Part shown: positions 23,599 through 32,452 of the stretch, in pieces
Position numbering within the stretch: the first letter of the stretch is position 1
Layout of the letters: every line of letters begins with the position of its first letter
From: JANNRR01 sp043736155
Lineage (GTDB): Bacteria > Pseudomonadota > Alphaproteobacteria > Rhodobacterales > Rhodobacteraceae
Direction: 5' to 3'
Assembly (NCBI GenBank): GCA_043736155.1
Contig: JAYTDA010000140.1
Location: 1-32,501 of the forward strand
Length of the DNA stretch: 32,501 bases
Position numbers and translations under genes: made by a program
Notes under the pieces: generated by a model
The model's input: the letters and a program-made list of their open reading frames with translations, nothing else
Told to the model about the DNA's origin: nothing
Databases searched by the model: none

Positions 23599-24660
23599 CT
23601 ATTCATACCCGGTCATTTCCAGATAGCCGCGCCCCGTGTGGCTGCCAGTAAAGCGGATCGGGCCTTCCCAATAGGGAAACGATGTCGCCATCCAGGCCTG
23701 CGGGTTCAGCGGGACCGTGGTGATGTGCAGCGCCTTTGACGGCAGGCGCAGATGCCAGCCAACCGGCAGTTTTCGTCCTGCAACATCGGCAATCTCCCCC
23801 GGTTCCAGCACCAGCGCCCCATCCGGCAGCGGTTCCACCACCCCCTCGGCGCTGATCCAGCTGGCAGCGGTGAACCCATCGCCACTGTCACGCAGCCGGA
23901 ATGCCATCAGCTTTTCGCCAGAGTCGAAATGCAGCGAAAACCAGTCCCACCCGGTCTGGTCAGCCGCCAGCGGCTGGCTGGACCATTCACGATCCAGCCA
24001 GCCCTGCCCGGTCACCGCCACCTGCCCCTCGGGCAGGGTCAGCGACCCGGTCACCTGATAGAACGGCTGCGAATAATAGGCGCTGGCCTGCCCCTTCGGC
24101 GATTTCACCGAATAGCCCTGTTGGCCCTGCAACACCAACGGCCCTTGGGCGGTCAGCGCCAGATCATAGGCGAAATCCGCGCCCCCTGCCCGCAGCGCCA
24201 TCTGATCCAGCCCCGCCATCTGCCATTCGTCGATCCAGGCGGCAAACGGCTGTGCCACCACCCCGGCCTGCCCGATGCCGCCGCGCGCCAGCCGTTCAGC
24301 CACATAGTGGTGGGTCGGTGTGGTCAGCGCCGCATGGCCCAGCCAGACCTGCGGGCTGGCCCAGCCCTTGACCTCGAACGGGGCAAGGGCGGTGCGGAAC
24401 AGCGTCCATTGAATGCCATAGTCGGTGCCATCGGGTGCTTGCAGATTGGCGGTCAGGTACCACCATTCGATGCGGTAACCGGGGTGGGCGCCGTGGTCGC
24501 GGGGAAATTCCAGCACCAGACCGGGTTTAGGCACCGCAAAGCCAGTGGCATCGGCCCCCAGCCCGGCAAAGCCCTGTGCCGGGGCAGGACCGGCCATGCA
24601 GGTCAGGATCGCGACAAGCCGTGCCGCCAAGGAAACCGCGTCTCGTACCCGGCGCTGCAC
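23599..24660 (-). CDS. AttH/CrtC-like lipocalin protein of an ABC export system
   Basis: About 353 aa. A signal peptide (LAARLVAILTCMAG then PAPAQ) precedes a two-part lipocalin-like fold; EWWYLTANL at 65-73 is the family hallmark of CrtC/AttH proteins, and GWLDREWSSQPL and WDWFSLHF in the middle also fit. The family includes carotenoid 1,2-hydratases, but next to an AttE/AttFG ABC transporter it is normally called AttH, a periplasmic or outer-face lipocalin of unknown ligand. The start is uncertain: GTG 24660 gives a normal signal peptide, though GGGGGAGAG is very close to it; TTG 24630 is an alternative. A REP-like palindrome lies just upstream. Confidence 0.85.
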   Translation of the reverse strand: MQRRVRDAVSLAARLVAILTCMAGPAPAQGFAGLGADATGFAVPKPGLVLEFPRDHGAHPGYRIEWWYLTANLQAPDGTDYGIQWTLFRTALAPFEVKGWASPQVWLGHAALTTPTHHYVAERLARGGIGQAGVVAQPFAAWIDEWQMAGLDQMALRAGGADFAYDLALTAQGPLVLQGQQGYSVKSPKGQASAYYSQPFYQVTGSLTLPEGQVAVTGQGWLDREWSSQPLAADQTGWDWFSLHFDSGEKLMAFRLRDSGDGFTAASWISAEGVVEPLPDGALVLEPGEIADVAGRKLPVGWHLRLPSKALHITTVPLNPQAWMATSFPYWEGPIRFTGSHTGRGYLEMTGYE

Positions 24661-24674
24661 CTCTCCCCCCGCCG

Positions 24675-24693
24675 CCCCGGACCTGATCCGGGG
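24675..24693 (-). repeat. 19-bp REP-like palindrome, copy 2
   Basis: CCCCGGACCTGATCCGGGG, the exact reverse complement of 22566-22584. It lies between the AttFG and AttH genes, with a GCCCCT/AGGGGC hairpin further on (about 24726-24747). It could stabilise or pause the att transcript; the 142-bp gap otherwise holds nothing evident. Confidence 0.8.
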
Positions 24694-24802
24694 CCTCGAT
24701 CCCAACAGGCTCTCGCGCGCCTCGGGGCCCCTACTTTCGCAGGGGCGGCGCGGGATTTGTGATACCGCTGGTCCCCAATTCCCATTCCGGCAGAACCATC
24801 CC

Positions 24803-27211
24803 CTACCGTTCATCGGCAAACACCCGCAATAAAGCCGACGGGCTGATCCGCGCCAGCCGGATCGCCGGAATGGCGGCGGCCACCGCTGCCGCCAGCAGCC
24901 CCGACAGCCCCAGCCGCAGCCAGTCGGCGGGAAACACCTGCATCGGCAGCCGCCAGCCAAAGGCGGCGACATTGACAATCGCCAGCAGCACCCAGGCCAG
25001 CCCCAGACCGACCGGCACCGCCGCAAGCATCGCCAAAGCCGCCAGCATCAGGCAGCGCCCCAAGTCGAGCCAGGCCAGCCGCGCCCGGGTCATCCCCAGC
25101 GCCCACAAGGGCGCCACCTGCGGCAGCCGCAACCCCGCCAGCGTCAGCAGACTGGCAAACATCGCCAGTCCCGCCACCGCCAGCGTCAGCAGGTTCAGCG
25201 CGGCGGTGACCGAAAAGGTGCGGTCAAACACCTGCAGCGACAGGCGTTTGACCGATGCCTGATCCTGCATCGCCGTCAGGGGCAGGCTGAACCGGTCGGC
25301 AATCGCCGCCTCCAGCGCCGCCACCCGGTCCGGGGCCACCCGCACTCCCATCCGCAGCCGTTCGGCATCGGGGAAATGCGCCACCAGCCGGTCGATCCCG
25401 ACAATCACCTGCGCCTCCGGGTTGCCATAGTCGGAATAGATCCCCGCCACCGGGGCGACCCAGCCCCCGGGCAGTGCCAGAGTGTCACCTAAGTCCAGCC
25501 CCTGACGATAATGCAGCTGTTCGTTGATCAGCACTGCCTGCCCCGCCGTTACCTGATCCCAGACACCCGGCATCCCCTGCAACATCGGCCAGTTCAGCCG
25601 GTAGGTTTCGTGGTCCACGATGCCATACACCGTCGCCGGTGCCGCCATCAGCATCGCCTCGGCGTGCCAGATCGGCAGCACCGCATCGACGCGCGGGGTC
25701 AGCCATGCGGTGATCGCCGCAGCCTCGGCTTCACTGCGGGCCGTCACATACAATTCCGATGCCAGCCGTTGGTCAAGCCAACCGGTAAAAGTGGCGCGAA
25801 AGCTGGCAACCATGGTGCCAACCCCGATGTTGGTTGCCAGCGCCAGCATCAGCGCCACCAGCGCCAGTGACAGCCCCGGCAAGGCGGCGCGGGCATCGGC
25901 CCAGAACCATTCCGCCACCGGCCCCGCGCCCACCCGGCGCACCAGCGCCTGTGCCAGCGCCAACAGCCCCGCCAGCAGCACCGGCAACCCCGACGCTGCC
26001 CCCAGCACCAGCGCCGCCAGAATGCCGAACCCCGCCGTCAACCCCTGTGCGGTCAGCGCCAGCAGCAGTGCCAGCGCCCAGAACCCCGCCGCTGCCAAAC
26101 CCTGTACCAGCAGCAACCGCCGAGACCCCCGGGCCCAGGCTTCGGGCTGCACCGGGGCCAGAACCGTCATCCGCGACAGGTGAAACAGATGCAGCGCCGC
26201 CGCAGCCAGGGTGCCACCCAGCGCAATCGCCACCCCCTCCAGCCACCAGACCGGCCGCAGATGCAGGGTGCCATCGACCGATGCACCATACAGCCCCGCC
26301 AGGGTCGCTGCCACATCCGGCAACAAAGCCGCCGCCACGCCGTAGCCCAGCGCCAGACCCACCAGCGCCGATACCAGCGCCATCCCCACCAGTTCCGCCA
26401 ACAGCAGCGCCATCACCGTAGCCAGCGGCATCCCCAGCGCCCGCAGGGTCCGCACCACCCCGCGCCGCTGTTCAAACGCCAGACCAATCGCCGATTGCAC
26501 GATGAACATGCCGACCAGAAACGCCAGCAGGCCAAAGGCGGTCAGGTTCAGGTGAAACGAATCGGTCAACCGCGCCAGATCACCGCTGGCATCCGGGGCC
26601 TGCATCACCAGCCCCGATACCACCTGTTCCAGCGGCGGCACCCCCAGCGGCTGCTCGGCTGCGACAACCAGGCGGGTGATGCCCCCGGTTCCCGGCTGTT
26701 GCAGCGCCACACCAATGTCGGTCAGCACCACACCAGGGGGAACCCCCGCCTGTGCCACCAGATCGCCGCCATGCTCAGCCACGGTATCGGGCGATGCCAA
26801 CAGCGCCCCCCGGTTTGACGCCGCCCCTTCGGCCATCGGGCCAGCCCCGGTCCGCGCCCCAATCCGCGCCTCGGCTGGCAGGGTTGCGGGTTCCAGCCCC
26901 AGCAGCCGCAACGGGCGGCCACCGATGCGGATCGTGCCTTCGACCACCGGCGAAACTTGCCACCCGGCACGGCGCAGCGCCACATAATCGGCCTCGGCAA
27001 TACTGCCACCATCGGCAGCAACGATCCGCGACAACCGGTCGCCACCCAGCGCCGCAGCCGCTTCGGCATAGGCGGCGCGGGCCTCGGCGTTGATCGCCTG
27101 CACCCCGGACCACAGCCCGGTTGCCAGCGCCAGCCCCACCAGCAGCATCGCCAGTTGCAAGGGATGGCGAACCCAGTGCGACGCCAGTGCCACCACGCCT
27201 TGCCGGATCAT
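24803..27211 (-). CDS. FtsX-family ABC permease (AttF-AttG fused)
   Basis: An 802-aa permease of the MacB/FtsX type. Helix 1 lies at about 16-40, a periplasmic domain follows to about 225, then three helices with the FtsX core (about 227-340), a linker with further helices (365-475), a second periplasmic domain and a final FtsX core (about 675-795, ending IRLARISPSALLRVFADE). The duplication matches fused AttF and AttG. These permeases act mechanically on periplasmic or outer-membrane lipids or lipoproteins and are not classical substrate channels. The start overlaps the AttE stop by ATGA. The ligand is unknown. Confidence 0.92.
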   Translation of the reverse strand: MIRQGVVALASHWVRHPLQLAMLLVGLALATGLWSGVQAINAEARAAYAEAAAALGGDRLSRIVAADGGSIAEADYVALRRAGWQVSPVVEGTIRIGGRPLRLLGLEPATLPAEARIGARTGAGPMAEGAASNRGALLASPDTVAEHGGDLVAQAGVPPGVVLTDIGVALQQPGTGGITRLVVAAEQPLGVPPLEQVVSGLVMQAPDASGDLARLTDSFHLNLTAFGLLAFLVGMFIVQSAIGLAFEQRRGVVRTLRALGMPLATVMALLLAELVGMALVSALVGLALGYGVAAALLPDVAATLAGLYGASVDGTLHLRPVWWLEGVAIALGGTLAAAALHLFHLSRMTVLAPVQPEAWARGSRRLLLVQGLAAAGFWALALLLALTAQGLTAGFGILAALVLGAASGLPVLLAGLLALAQALVRRVGAGPVAEWFWADARAALPGLSLALVALMLALATNIGVGTMVASFRATFTGWLDQRLASELYVTARSEAEAAAITAWLTPRVDAVLPIWHAEAMLMAAPATVYGIVDHETYRLNWPMLQGMPGVWDQVTAGQAVLINEQLHYRQGLDLGDTLALPGGWVAPVAGIYSDYGNPEAQVIVGIDRLVAHFPDAERLRMGVRVAPDRVAALEAAIADRFSLPLTAMQDQASVKRLSLQVFDRTFSVTAALNLLTLAVAGLAMFASLLTLAGLRLPQVAPLWALGMTRARLAWLDLGRCLMLAALAMLAAVPVGLGLAWVLLAIVNVAAFGWRLPMQVFPADWLRLGLSGLLAAAVAAAIPAIRLARISPSALLRVFADER

Positions 27212-27888
27212 GGTGCCACCACCCGGCCATCGGCCAGATGCAACTGCCCGCCACAGCGCGCCGCCAGCCGCGCCGAATGGGTCACCAGCAGCAGCCCTGC
27301 CCCGGTCGCCACCACCATCGCCAGCATCAGATCCAGCACCGCATCGGCATTGGCCTGATCCAGATTGCCGGTCGGTTCATCCGCCAGCACCAGCGCCGGT
27401 CTGGCGGCCAGGGTGCGACCAATGGCGACCCGCTGCTGCTGGCCACCGGACAGCTGTTCGGGATAGCGGTGCAGCAGGCTTTGCAGCCCCAACCGCGCCG
27501 CCAGTTCGGCACACCACGCCGCATCATGCCGCCCCGCCATCCGCGCCTGAAACGCCAGATTGGCGGCGATATCCAGTGACGGGATCAGGTTGAACTGCTG
27601 AAACACCAGCCCGATCCGGGTCCGCCGCACCCCGGCCATATCACGGTCGCCCAGCCCGGCAATATCGCGCCCCTGCAGCTGGATCGACCCGGCATCCGGC
27701 CGGTCCAACCCCGCCACCAGATGCAGCAAGGTGCTTTTGCCAGAGCCGGATTCCCCGGTCAGGGCAAGGCTTTGGCCCGGGTTCAGCCGCAGGCTGGCAC
27801 CGCGCAGCACCTGCTGGGGTCCTTCACTGGTGGCAAAGGCCTTTTCCAGATCGGTGACGACAAGCAACGGGGCTGTGGCGGCTGTCAT
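27208..27888 (-). CDS. ABC transporter ATP-binding protein (AttE)
   Basis: A 226-aa LolD/MacB-type ATPase. Walker A GESGSGKST (residues 44-52), Q-loop VFQQFNLIPSL, signature LSGGQQQRVAIGR, Walker B ALVLADEPTGNLD and H-loop LLVTHS are all intact. It energises the fused FtsX-type permease encoded next (ATGA overlap). First gene of the leftward attE-attFG-attH operon, whose upstream region is the REP-like block. Confidence 0.95.
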   Translation of the reverse strand: MTAATAPLLVVTDLEKAFATSEGPQQVLRGASLRLNPGQSLALTGESGSGKSTLLHLVAGLDRPDAGSIQLQGRDIAGLGDRDMAGVRRTRIGLVFQQFNLIPSLDIAANLAFQARMAGRHDAAWCAELAARLGLQSLLHRYPEQLSGGQQQRVAIGRTLAARPALVLADEPTGNLDQANADAVLDLMLAMVVATGAGLLLVTHSARLAARCGGQLHLADGRVVAP

Positions 27889-28437
27889 GCGGGGCTATCG
27901 CATTTGGCTGGTTGCGAACCCGTTTCCTTCTCCCTCCCCCTCGTGGGGAGGGTCGGGGTGGGGGCATATGCCCGAACCCGCGACATCCCCACCCAAGCCC
28001 TCCCCGCGAGGGCAGGGCGATCGCATGTGGCCACCCTCGAAATCATGACCCTCCCTCCCCGTGGTGGGGAGGGTTGGAGTGGGGGGCTTCCCGACGGCCA
28101 GGACCGTCCCCCCTCCGCATCCCTCCCCCACACATGGGGGGAGGGAGGCGCGCCATGCCCGGAGCGAGACCATTTCGAAGGCCGCAAGGAAGTCGCTCTA
28201 TTCTTATGGAATTCTCCTCCCCCACGAGGGGGGAGGGAGGGGGTGGCTGCGGCGTCCCGTGCAGTGCCACGATCCGGTCCGGGGCTGGCGTCGCGCAGCC
28301 GCTTTCCAATTGCGATCACCCTCGGGGTCATGCGGGGCTGTTCCAGCCGGGACCTGTCACCATCACCCCAAACCACCCCCACTAACCAATGCTTCAGACA
28401 AGCAGGCTACCTCGCGCCGGTGGCAATGAAAAGCGGT
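27889..28437. other. Gene-free block with four REP-like palindromes
   Basis: About 550 bp between attE and selD without a gene. Four CCCTCCCC...GGGGAGGG-type palindromes lie at 27932-27952, 28053-28073, 28121-28145 and 28216-28236, separated by about 70-120 bases. After about 28240 the sequence is unremarkable to the selD stop. The block must include the attE promoter (leftward), not identifiable by eye. Confidence 0.8.
27932..28236. repeat. Cluster of four CCCTCCCC/GGGGAGGG palindromes
   Basis: Arms and loops: CCCTCCCC-CTCGT-GGGGAGGG (27932-27952); the same arms with loop GTGGT (28053-28073); CCCTCCCCC with loop ACACATG and GGGGGAGGG (28121-28145); CCTCCCCC with loop ACGA and a G-rich arm (28216-28236). 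Such palindromes are a frequent extragenic repeat in Alphaproteobacteria, from memory, and usually lie at transcription ends. Confidence 0.85.
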
Positions 28438-30651
28438 TCAGACCGCAACCACCGGCGGCCCCGCCACCACGGTGCCAATCACTGCGGCAGGCAGACCCAG
28501 CGCCTGCAACGCCGCAACCAGCCGCGCCGCCGCCGCCCCCGGCACCGCTGCCAGCAGGCCGCCGCAGGTCTGCGGGTCAAACAGCAGCGCCAGCCGGCCC
28601 GGGTCGCGCGCCGCTGCCGCCACCAACCCGGTCACCGGGGCAAAGGCACGGTTTTGCGGGTCCAGCGAAGATCGCACCCCCGCCGTTGCCAGCGCCAAAG
28701 CCCCCGGCAACAGCGGCAGCGCCGCCAGATCAAGCCGCGCCCCGACACTGGAAGACCCGGCACCGGATGCCGCCAGCATTTCCCCCAGATGCCCCGCCAA
28801 CCCAAAGCCGGTGACATCGGTCATCGCATGGGCCACAGGTGCCAGCAGCCGCGCCGCCGCCCCCTGTGGCACCAGCATTGCCCGATGCGCCGCCACCACC
28901 ACGTCGCCGGGTGCCAGCCCCGCCATGTCGGCGGCCAGCACAATGCCGCTGCCCAAAGCCTTGGTCAGCACCAGCACATCGCCGGGCACGGCACCGCCTT
29001 TGGCGACAGGCGCACCGGGGGCCAGACCGGTCACGGTAAAACCAATCGTCAGTTCCGCCCCCACCGAGGTATGGCCCCCGACGAGGTCAGCGCCTTCGCC
29101 GCCAAACACTGCGGCAGCGGCAGCGGTGATTTCGGCCAAGGTCCGCGCCTGCAGGGTGGCACTCATCCGGGGCAGGATCACCTGTGACAGCGCCACCTGT
29201 GGCACTGCCCCCATCGCCCAGATATCGCCCAGCGCATGAACAGCGGCGATGCGCGCCATCAGCCAGGGGTCGGCGGTGACGCTTCGCAGATGATCGGTGG
29301 TCAGCACCTGTACCCCGGTGCCATGACGCAGCACCGCTGCATCGTCACCGGCACCCGACAGCACATCGGCACGGCGCGGCGGGGGCAGGTTTGCCAGTGC
29401 CGCCTCCAGATCGGCGCGGCCCACCTTGGCACCACAACCACCACACAACGGCTGTTGCGCCAGGATTTCGGCAAGACCCGCTGCCGCCCCTGTCGGCACT
29501 GCCACCGGGGCTGCCATCCCCGGCAAATCCTGAAACCGCGCCATGAACCGCCGGTCGATCCGGTCTTTCCAGGCCCAGACCCAGCGGCCACCAACCTGCC
29601 AGCCGGAGCGGTCGGCAATCGCCCGTTTGCCCCCGGTGGAAATCAGCCGCAGATAGTCGCGTTGCGGGCGGTACCGGATCATGGTGCCGCCCGACAGCGC
29701 AGCCCGCAGATTGGCAAGCAGCACCGGGGCCTGCCGCACCGCGAACACCCCGGCTTTCGGGCGGGGCGTTTCGGCCATGTGGGCGCAATCCCCGGCGGCA
29801 AAGATCAGCGGGTCAGTGACGGATTGCAGGGTCGGTGTCACGGTGACAAAGCCCTGATGCAACGCCAGCCCGGTGCTGGCCAGCCAGCCCTGCGGCTGCG
29901 CCCCGGCGGCGCTGACAGTGAAATGCGACAGAACCCTGCGCCCATCGGCCAGCACTGCGCAACCCGGCTCCAACGCTATGACCCGTGCTGCCGCATGTAA
30001 TTGCACCCCTGCCGCCGCCAGATGCCGCAGCAGCGCGCCCCGCGCCCCGGCCCCAAGTGCCGTCAGCGCCTGTGCCCCCTGTTCCAGCACCACAATCTGC
30101 GGCTGCACCGCCAGGGCGCGCACCCGGTGCGCCATTGCCAGCGCCAGTTCCACCCCCCCGACGCCGCCACCGATTACCGCAATCTCCGCCGCCTCCCCCG
30201 TCGCAAACCGCGCCAGTGCCAACTGCCAATCGGCGGCAAAAAGGTCCAAAGGCTTGGCGGGGTGGCCATGGTCGGCAAACCCCGGCAGGTCCGGCAGATC
30301 GGTGGTGATGCCGATATCCAGCGATGCCACATCATAGGCAATCGGCGGCCGCCCCGGCACCGTGATCCGCCGCGCCACCCGGTCAATCGCCACGGCCCGG
30401 CCCGGCACCAGCCGCGCCCCGGCAAAGCGCGTCAGCCGCACCAGATCGATCTGCAGATCGGCCTCGGCATAATGGCCCGCCACCATCCCCGGCACCATGC
30501 CGGTATAGGGTGCCGTAGGGTCCGGGCTGATCAGGGTCAGCCGCACACCCGGCATCGGTGCCATGCCCCAGCGCCGCAGCAGCAGGGCATGGGTATGGCC
30601 ACCCCCGATCAGCACCAGATCACGGGTCACAGGATAGCTGTCAGACTGCAT
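28438..30651 (-). CDS. selD: SelD selenide water dikinase fused to FAD oxidoreductase
   Basis: A 737-aa fusion. The N-terminal half (about 10-330) is a pyridine-nucleotide disulfide/NDH-2-type flavoprotein: LVLIGGGHTHALLLRRW is the FAD motif, AVIGGGVGGVELALAMAHR the second Rossmann motif, and IFAAGDCAHM the C-terminal FAD contact. The second half (about 398-737) is selenophosphate synthetase, with LCGGCGAKVG; C406 and K409 match the catalytic Cys/Lys. AGDDAAVLRHG, LTTDHLRSVT and TDVTGFGLAGHLGEM are the ATP and metal motifs. It makes selenophosphate for selenocysteine or 2-selenouridine; the flavoprotein half may supply reduced selenium. The fusion is known in many bacteria. The FdsA of this window is a Cys enzyme. 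Confidence 0.95.
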   Translation of the reverse strand: MQSDSYPVTRDLVLIGGGHTHALLLRRWGMAPMPGVRLTLISPDPTAPYTGMVPGMVAGHYAEADLQIDLVRLTRFAGARLVPGRAVAIDRVARRITVPGRPPIAYDVASLDIGITTDLPDLPGFADHGHPAKPLDLFAADWQLALARFATGEAAEIAVIGGGVGGVELALAMAHRVRALAVQPQIVVLEQGAQALTALGAGARGALLRHLAAAGVQLHAAARVIALEPGCAVLADGRRVLSHFTVSAAGAQPQGWLASTGLALHQGFVTVTPTLQSVTDPLIFAAGDCAHMAETPRPKAGVFAVRQAPVLLANLRAALSGGTMIRYRPQRDYLRLISTGGKRAIADRSGWQVGGRWVWAWKDRIDRRFMARFQDLPGMAAPVAVPTGAAAGLAEILAQQPLCGGCGAKVGRADLEAALANLPPPRRADVLSGAGDDAAVLRHGTGVQVLTTDHLRSVTADPWLMARIAAVHALGDIWAMGAVPQVALSQVILPRMSATLQARTLAEITAAAAAVFGGEGADLVGGHTSVGAELTIGFTVTGLAPGAPVAKGGAVPGDVLVLTKALGSGIVLAADMAGLAPGDVVVAAHRAMLVPQGAAARLLAPVAHAMTDVTGFGLAGHLGEMLAASGAGSSSVGARLDLAALPLLPGALALATAGVRSSLDPQNRAFAPVTGLVAAAARDPGRLALLFDPQTCGGLLAAVPGAAAARLVAALQALGLPAAVIGTVVAGPPVVAV

Positions 30652-30777
30652 CGGGCTTCATCCCCAGTTTCGCCCCTGCGCTAACGCGCCTTGGCGCAAA
30701 AGGCGAGGGGCTGCACCAGATCGCGGCACTTCCCGCTTGACCTGACGCAGTAGCTGACTTACCCAGCCCTCGCTTGT

Positions 30778-30854
30778 GGCGGAGTAGCTCAGTTGGTTAG
30801 AGCACGGGAATCATAATCCTGGGGTCGGGGGTTCAAATCCCTCCTCCGCTACCA
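30778..30854 (+). tRNA. tRNA-Met (CAT), elongator
   Basis: 77 bases with encoded CCA. Acceptor arms GGCGGAG and CTCCGCT (first pair G-U), D-arm GCTC...GAGC, anticodon stem CGGGA/TCCTG with loop ATCATAA giving CAT, and T-arm GGGGG-TTCAAAT-CCCTC. The normal first pair rules against initiator tRNA (which has an unpaired first position), and the overall sequence matches alphaproteobacterial elongator tRNA-Met; tRNA-Ile with modified CAT is less likely. Confidence 0.95.
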
Positions 30855-30869
30855 GACCCCCCTATGGTC

Positions 30870-31391
30870 TTAGCCCGGTTTGCGCAGACAGCTTGAGCCG
30901 TCGGTCTGAAAGATGCCGGTGGCGCGGTATTGCGCCAGCGCGGTCCGCGCCGCCAGCTTGATCAGGCAGTCCAGTTCATCCTCGCGGTCGGAATTCGGTG
31001 TCAGCAGACGGGCGCGGATGCCGAACACCGGGGTGCCGTCAATCGGGATCAGGTAGCTTTCGGGGGAAATGCCGACGGTGATGTCAAATGTATAGATCCA
31101 GGCGCGGTCATCGCCTTGCCCGATCCATTGCCCGACATCGGACTGGGTGACGATATTCACCACGACATCGGCCCCGGAGCCATTCGCGGCCGTCATCTCC
31201 GATCGCTCCAGCACCTCGATCAACGGCGGCAGCAGGTAATCGCCATAGCCGCTGGAGAATTGCGAAGACGACAATTCAATGATGTAGCTGTTGCCCTTCA
31301 GTGGCCCGGCACCGGCGGCAGTCACCGGTGACACCAGGCACAGGGCGCAAGAACTCAAGGCGGTCAAAAGAGCCTGGGTGGGAAGTGTCAT
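30870..31391 (-). CDS. Secreted protein of unknown function
   Basis: A 173-aa protein with a Sec signal peptide (LLTALSSCALCLVSPVTAAG) and a mature domain of about 145 residues: SYIIELSSSQFSSGYGDYLL, PPLIEVLERS, ADVVVNIVTQSDVGQWIG, AWIYTFDITVGISPESYLIP and a late helix with DCLIKLAARTALAQY. The end has Cys in SSCLRKPG, possibly paired with the Cys of DELDC. It looks like a periplasmic beta-rich protein; I do not recognise the family. Start 31391 has AGGACA 7 bases upstream; the frame is open further but without sense. Transcribed towards the tRNA. Confidence 0.8.
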   Translation of the reverse strand: MTLPTQALLTALSSCALCLVSPVTAAGAGPLKGNSYIIELSSSQFSSGYGDYLLPPLIEVLERSEMTAANGSGADVVVNIVTQSDVGQWIGQGDDRAWIYTFDITVGISPESYLIPIDGTPVFGIRARLLTPNSDREDELDCLIKLAARTALAQYRATGIFQTDGSSCLRKPG

Positions 31392-31559
31392 CACGTTGTC
31401 CTGCTCGGCTGCATCGCGGTTGGCCCATCCTTGCCGTGGCGGCGGCCCGCTGTCTAGCGGTGTCGGGCACTGATCGGGCCGCGCAGCCGACGTTTCCCGG
31501 TTTACCAAATCGCCGGGGCTGTTATCACTGCCACAGGTCGGCATCGGGAGTGCGGCGGA

Positions 31560-32306
31560 ATGAACAGCTATGATCTTCAGGGCCGGGTCGCCGTCATCAC
31601 CGGCGGGGCACAGGGCATCGGCTATGCCGTGGCGCAGCGGATGGTGGCATCGGGTGCCAGGGTGGTCTTTTGGGACAGGGATATTGCAATGGCCAGCACC
31701 TCTGCCGCAGCACTTGGCCCCACAGCCTTTGCCGCCGAAGCCGATGTGACCGATGGCCCGGCACTGGCGGTGCTGGCGGCACAAACCGTGGCCAGCCATG
31801 GGTCGCTGGACATTCTGGTGACCAGCGCCGGAATCGCCGGACCCAATGGCCGCGTGATGGACTATGACCCCGCCGACTGGCACCGGGTGATCGACATCAA
31901 CCTGACCGGCACCTTCAACAGTTGCCGCGCGGTGCTGCCGCATATGGTGGCGGCGGGCTATGGCCGGATCGTCACCATCGCCTCGGTGGCCGGCAAAGAG
32001 GGCAACCCGATGGCCGGGGCCTATTCCGCCTCCAAGGCGGGGGTGATCGCGCTGACCAAATCGATGGGCAAGGAACATGCCGGTGCCGACATCGCCGTCA
32101 ACACCGTGACCCCCGCCGCCGCCAGAACCCGGATTCTGGATCAGGTGACCCCGGACTTCATCGCCTTCATGCTGTCGAAAATCCCGAGGGGACGGTTCCT
32201 GGAGGTGGCAGAGGCGGCGAACCTGATCACCTGGCTGGCATCCGAGGAAAACTCCTTTACCACCGGCGCGGTGTTCGACCTGTCTGGCGGGCGCGCCACT
32301 TACTGA
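31560..32306 (+). CDS. Short-chain dehydrogenase/reductase (FabG-like)
   Basis: A 248-aa classical SDR, complete. TGGAQGIG is at 14-21, the usual NNAG is replaced by TSAG (88-91), and the catalytic residues are N114, S142, Y155 and K159 (YSASK). The C-terminus (FDLSGGRATY) is a normal family end, so the gene is intact although foreign sequence starts right after its stop. NAD(P)-dependent oxidation of a hydroxyl group; resembles sugar or 3-oxoacyl dehydrogenases, substrate unknown. Divergent from the secreted protein gene with a 168-bp shared upstream region. Confidence 0.92.
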   Translation: MNSYDLQGRVAVITGGAQGIGYAVAQRMVASGARVVFWDRDIAMASTSAAALGPTAFAAEADVTDGPALAVLAAQTVASHGSLDILVTSAGIAGPNGRVMDYDPADWHRVIDINLTGTFNSCRAVLPHMVAAGYGRIVTIASVAGKEGNPMAGAYSASKAGVIALTKSMGKEHAGADIAVNTVTPAAARTRILDQVTPDFIAFMLSKIPRGRFLEVAEAANLITWLASEENSFTTGAVFDLSGGRATY

Positions 32307-32452
32307 CATTGTGCCCCGAAGCAGTTCGCGGATGCCCTCTGCACCCATTGCCGCGTGAAAATCATCGCCGAATTCTTCGACCTTGGCGAGGTAATCGTCT
32401 TCAGTAAGAAGCTGACACTTGTTCAACGGTGTCATGCCCGGATCGGTCACGA
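32307..32452 (-). pseudogene. rpoC: Chimeric rpoC fragment, probably not from this genome
   Basis: On the minus strand this short piece encodes VTDPGMTPLNKCQLLTEDD, then YLAKVEEFGDDFHAAMGAEG and IRELLRG, which is clearly an internal part of RNA polymerase beta' (N-terminal clamp). It has no start or stop: it enters from the adapter at 32452 and ends about 32312, where RpoC similarity stops and the sequence following the SDR stop begins. The residues (for example KVEEFGDDF, MGAEGIRELL) look more like a betaproteobacterial RpoC than an alphaproteobacterial one, from memory. It is an assembly or ligation chimera rather than a resident gene. Confidence 0.8.

Noticed and set aside
27932..28236. 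CRISPR array
   Set aside because: The repeated units are self-complementary, unequal and irregularly spaced, and no cas genes are present.
30778..30854. Selenocysteine or initiator tRNA next to selD
   Set aside because: The anticodon is CAT, the length is normal and the first acceptor pair is formed, so it is elongator tRNA-Met.
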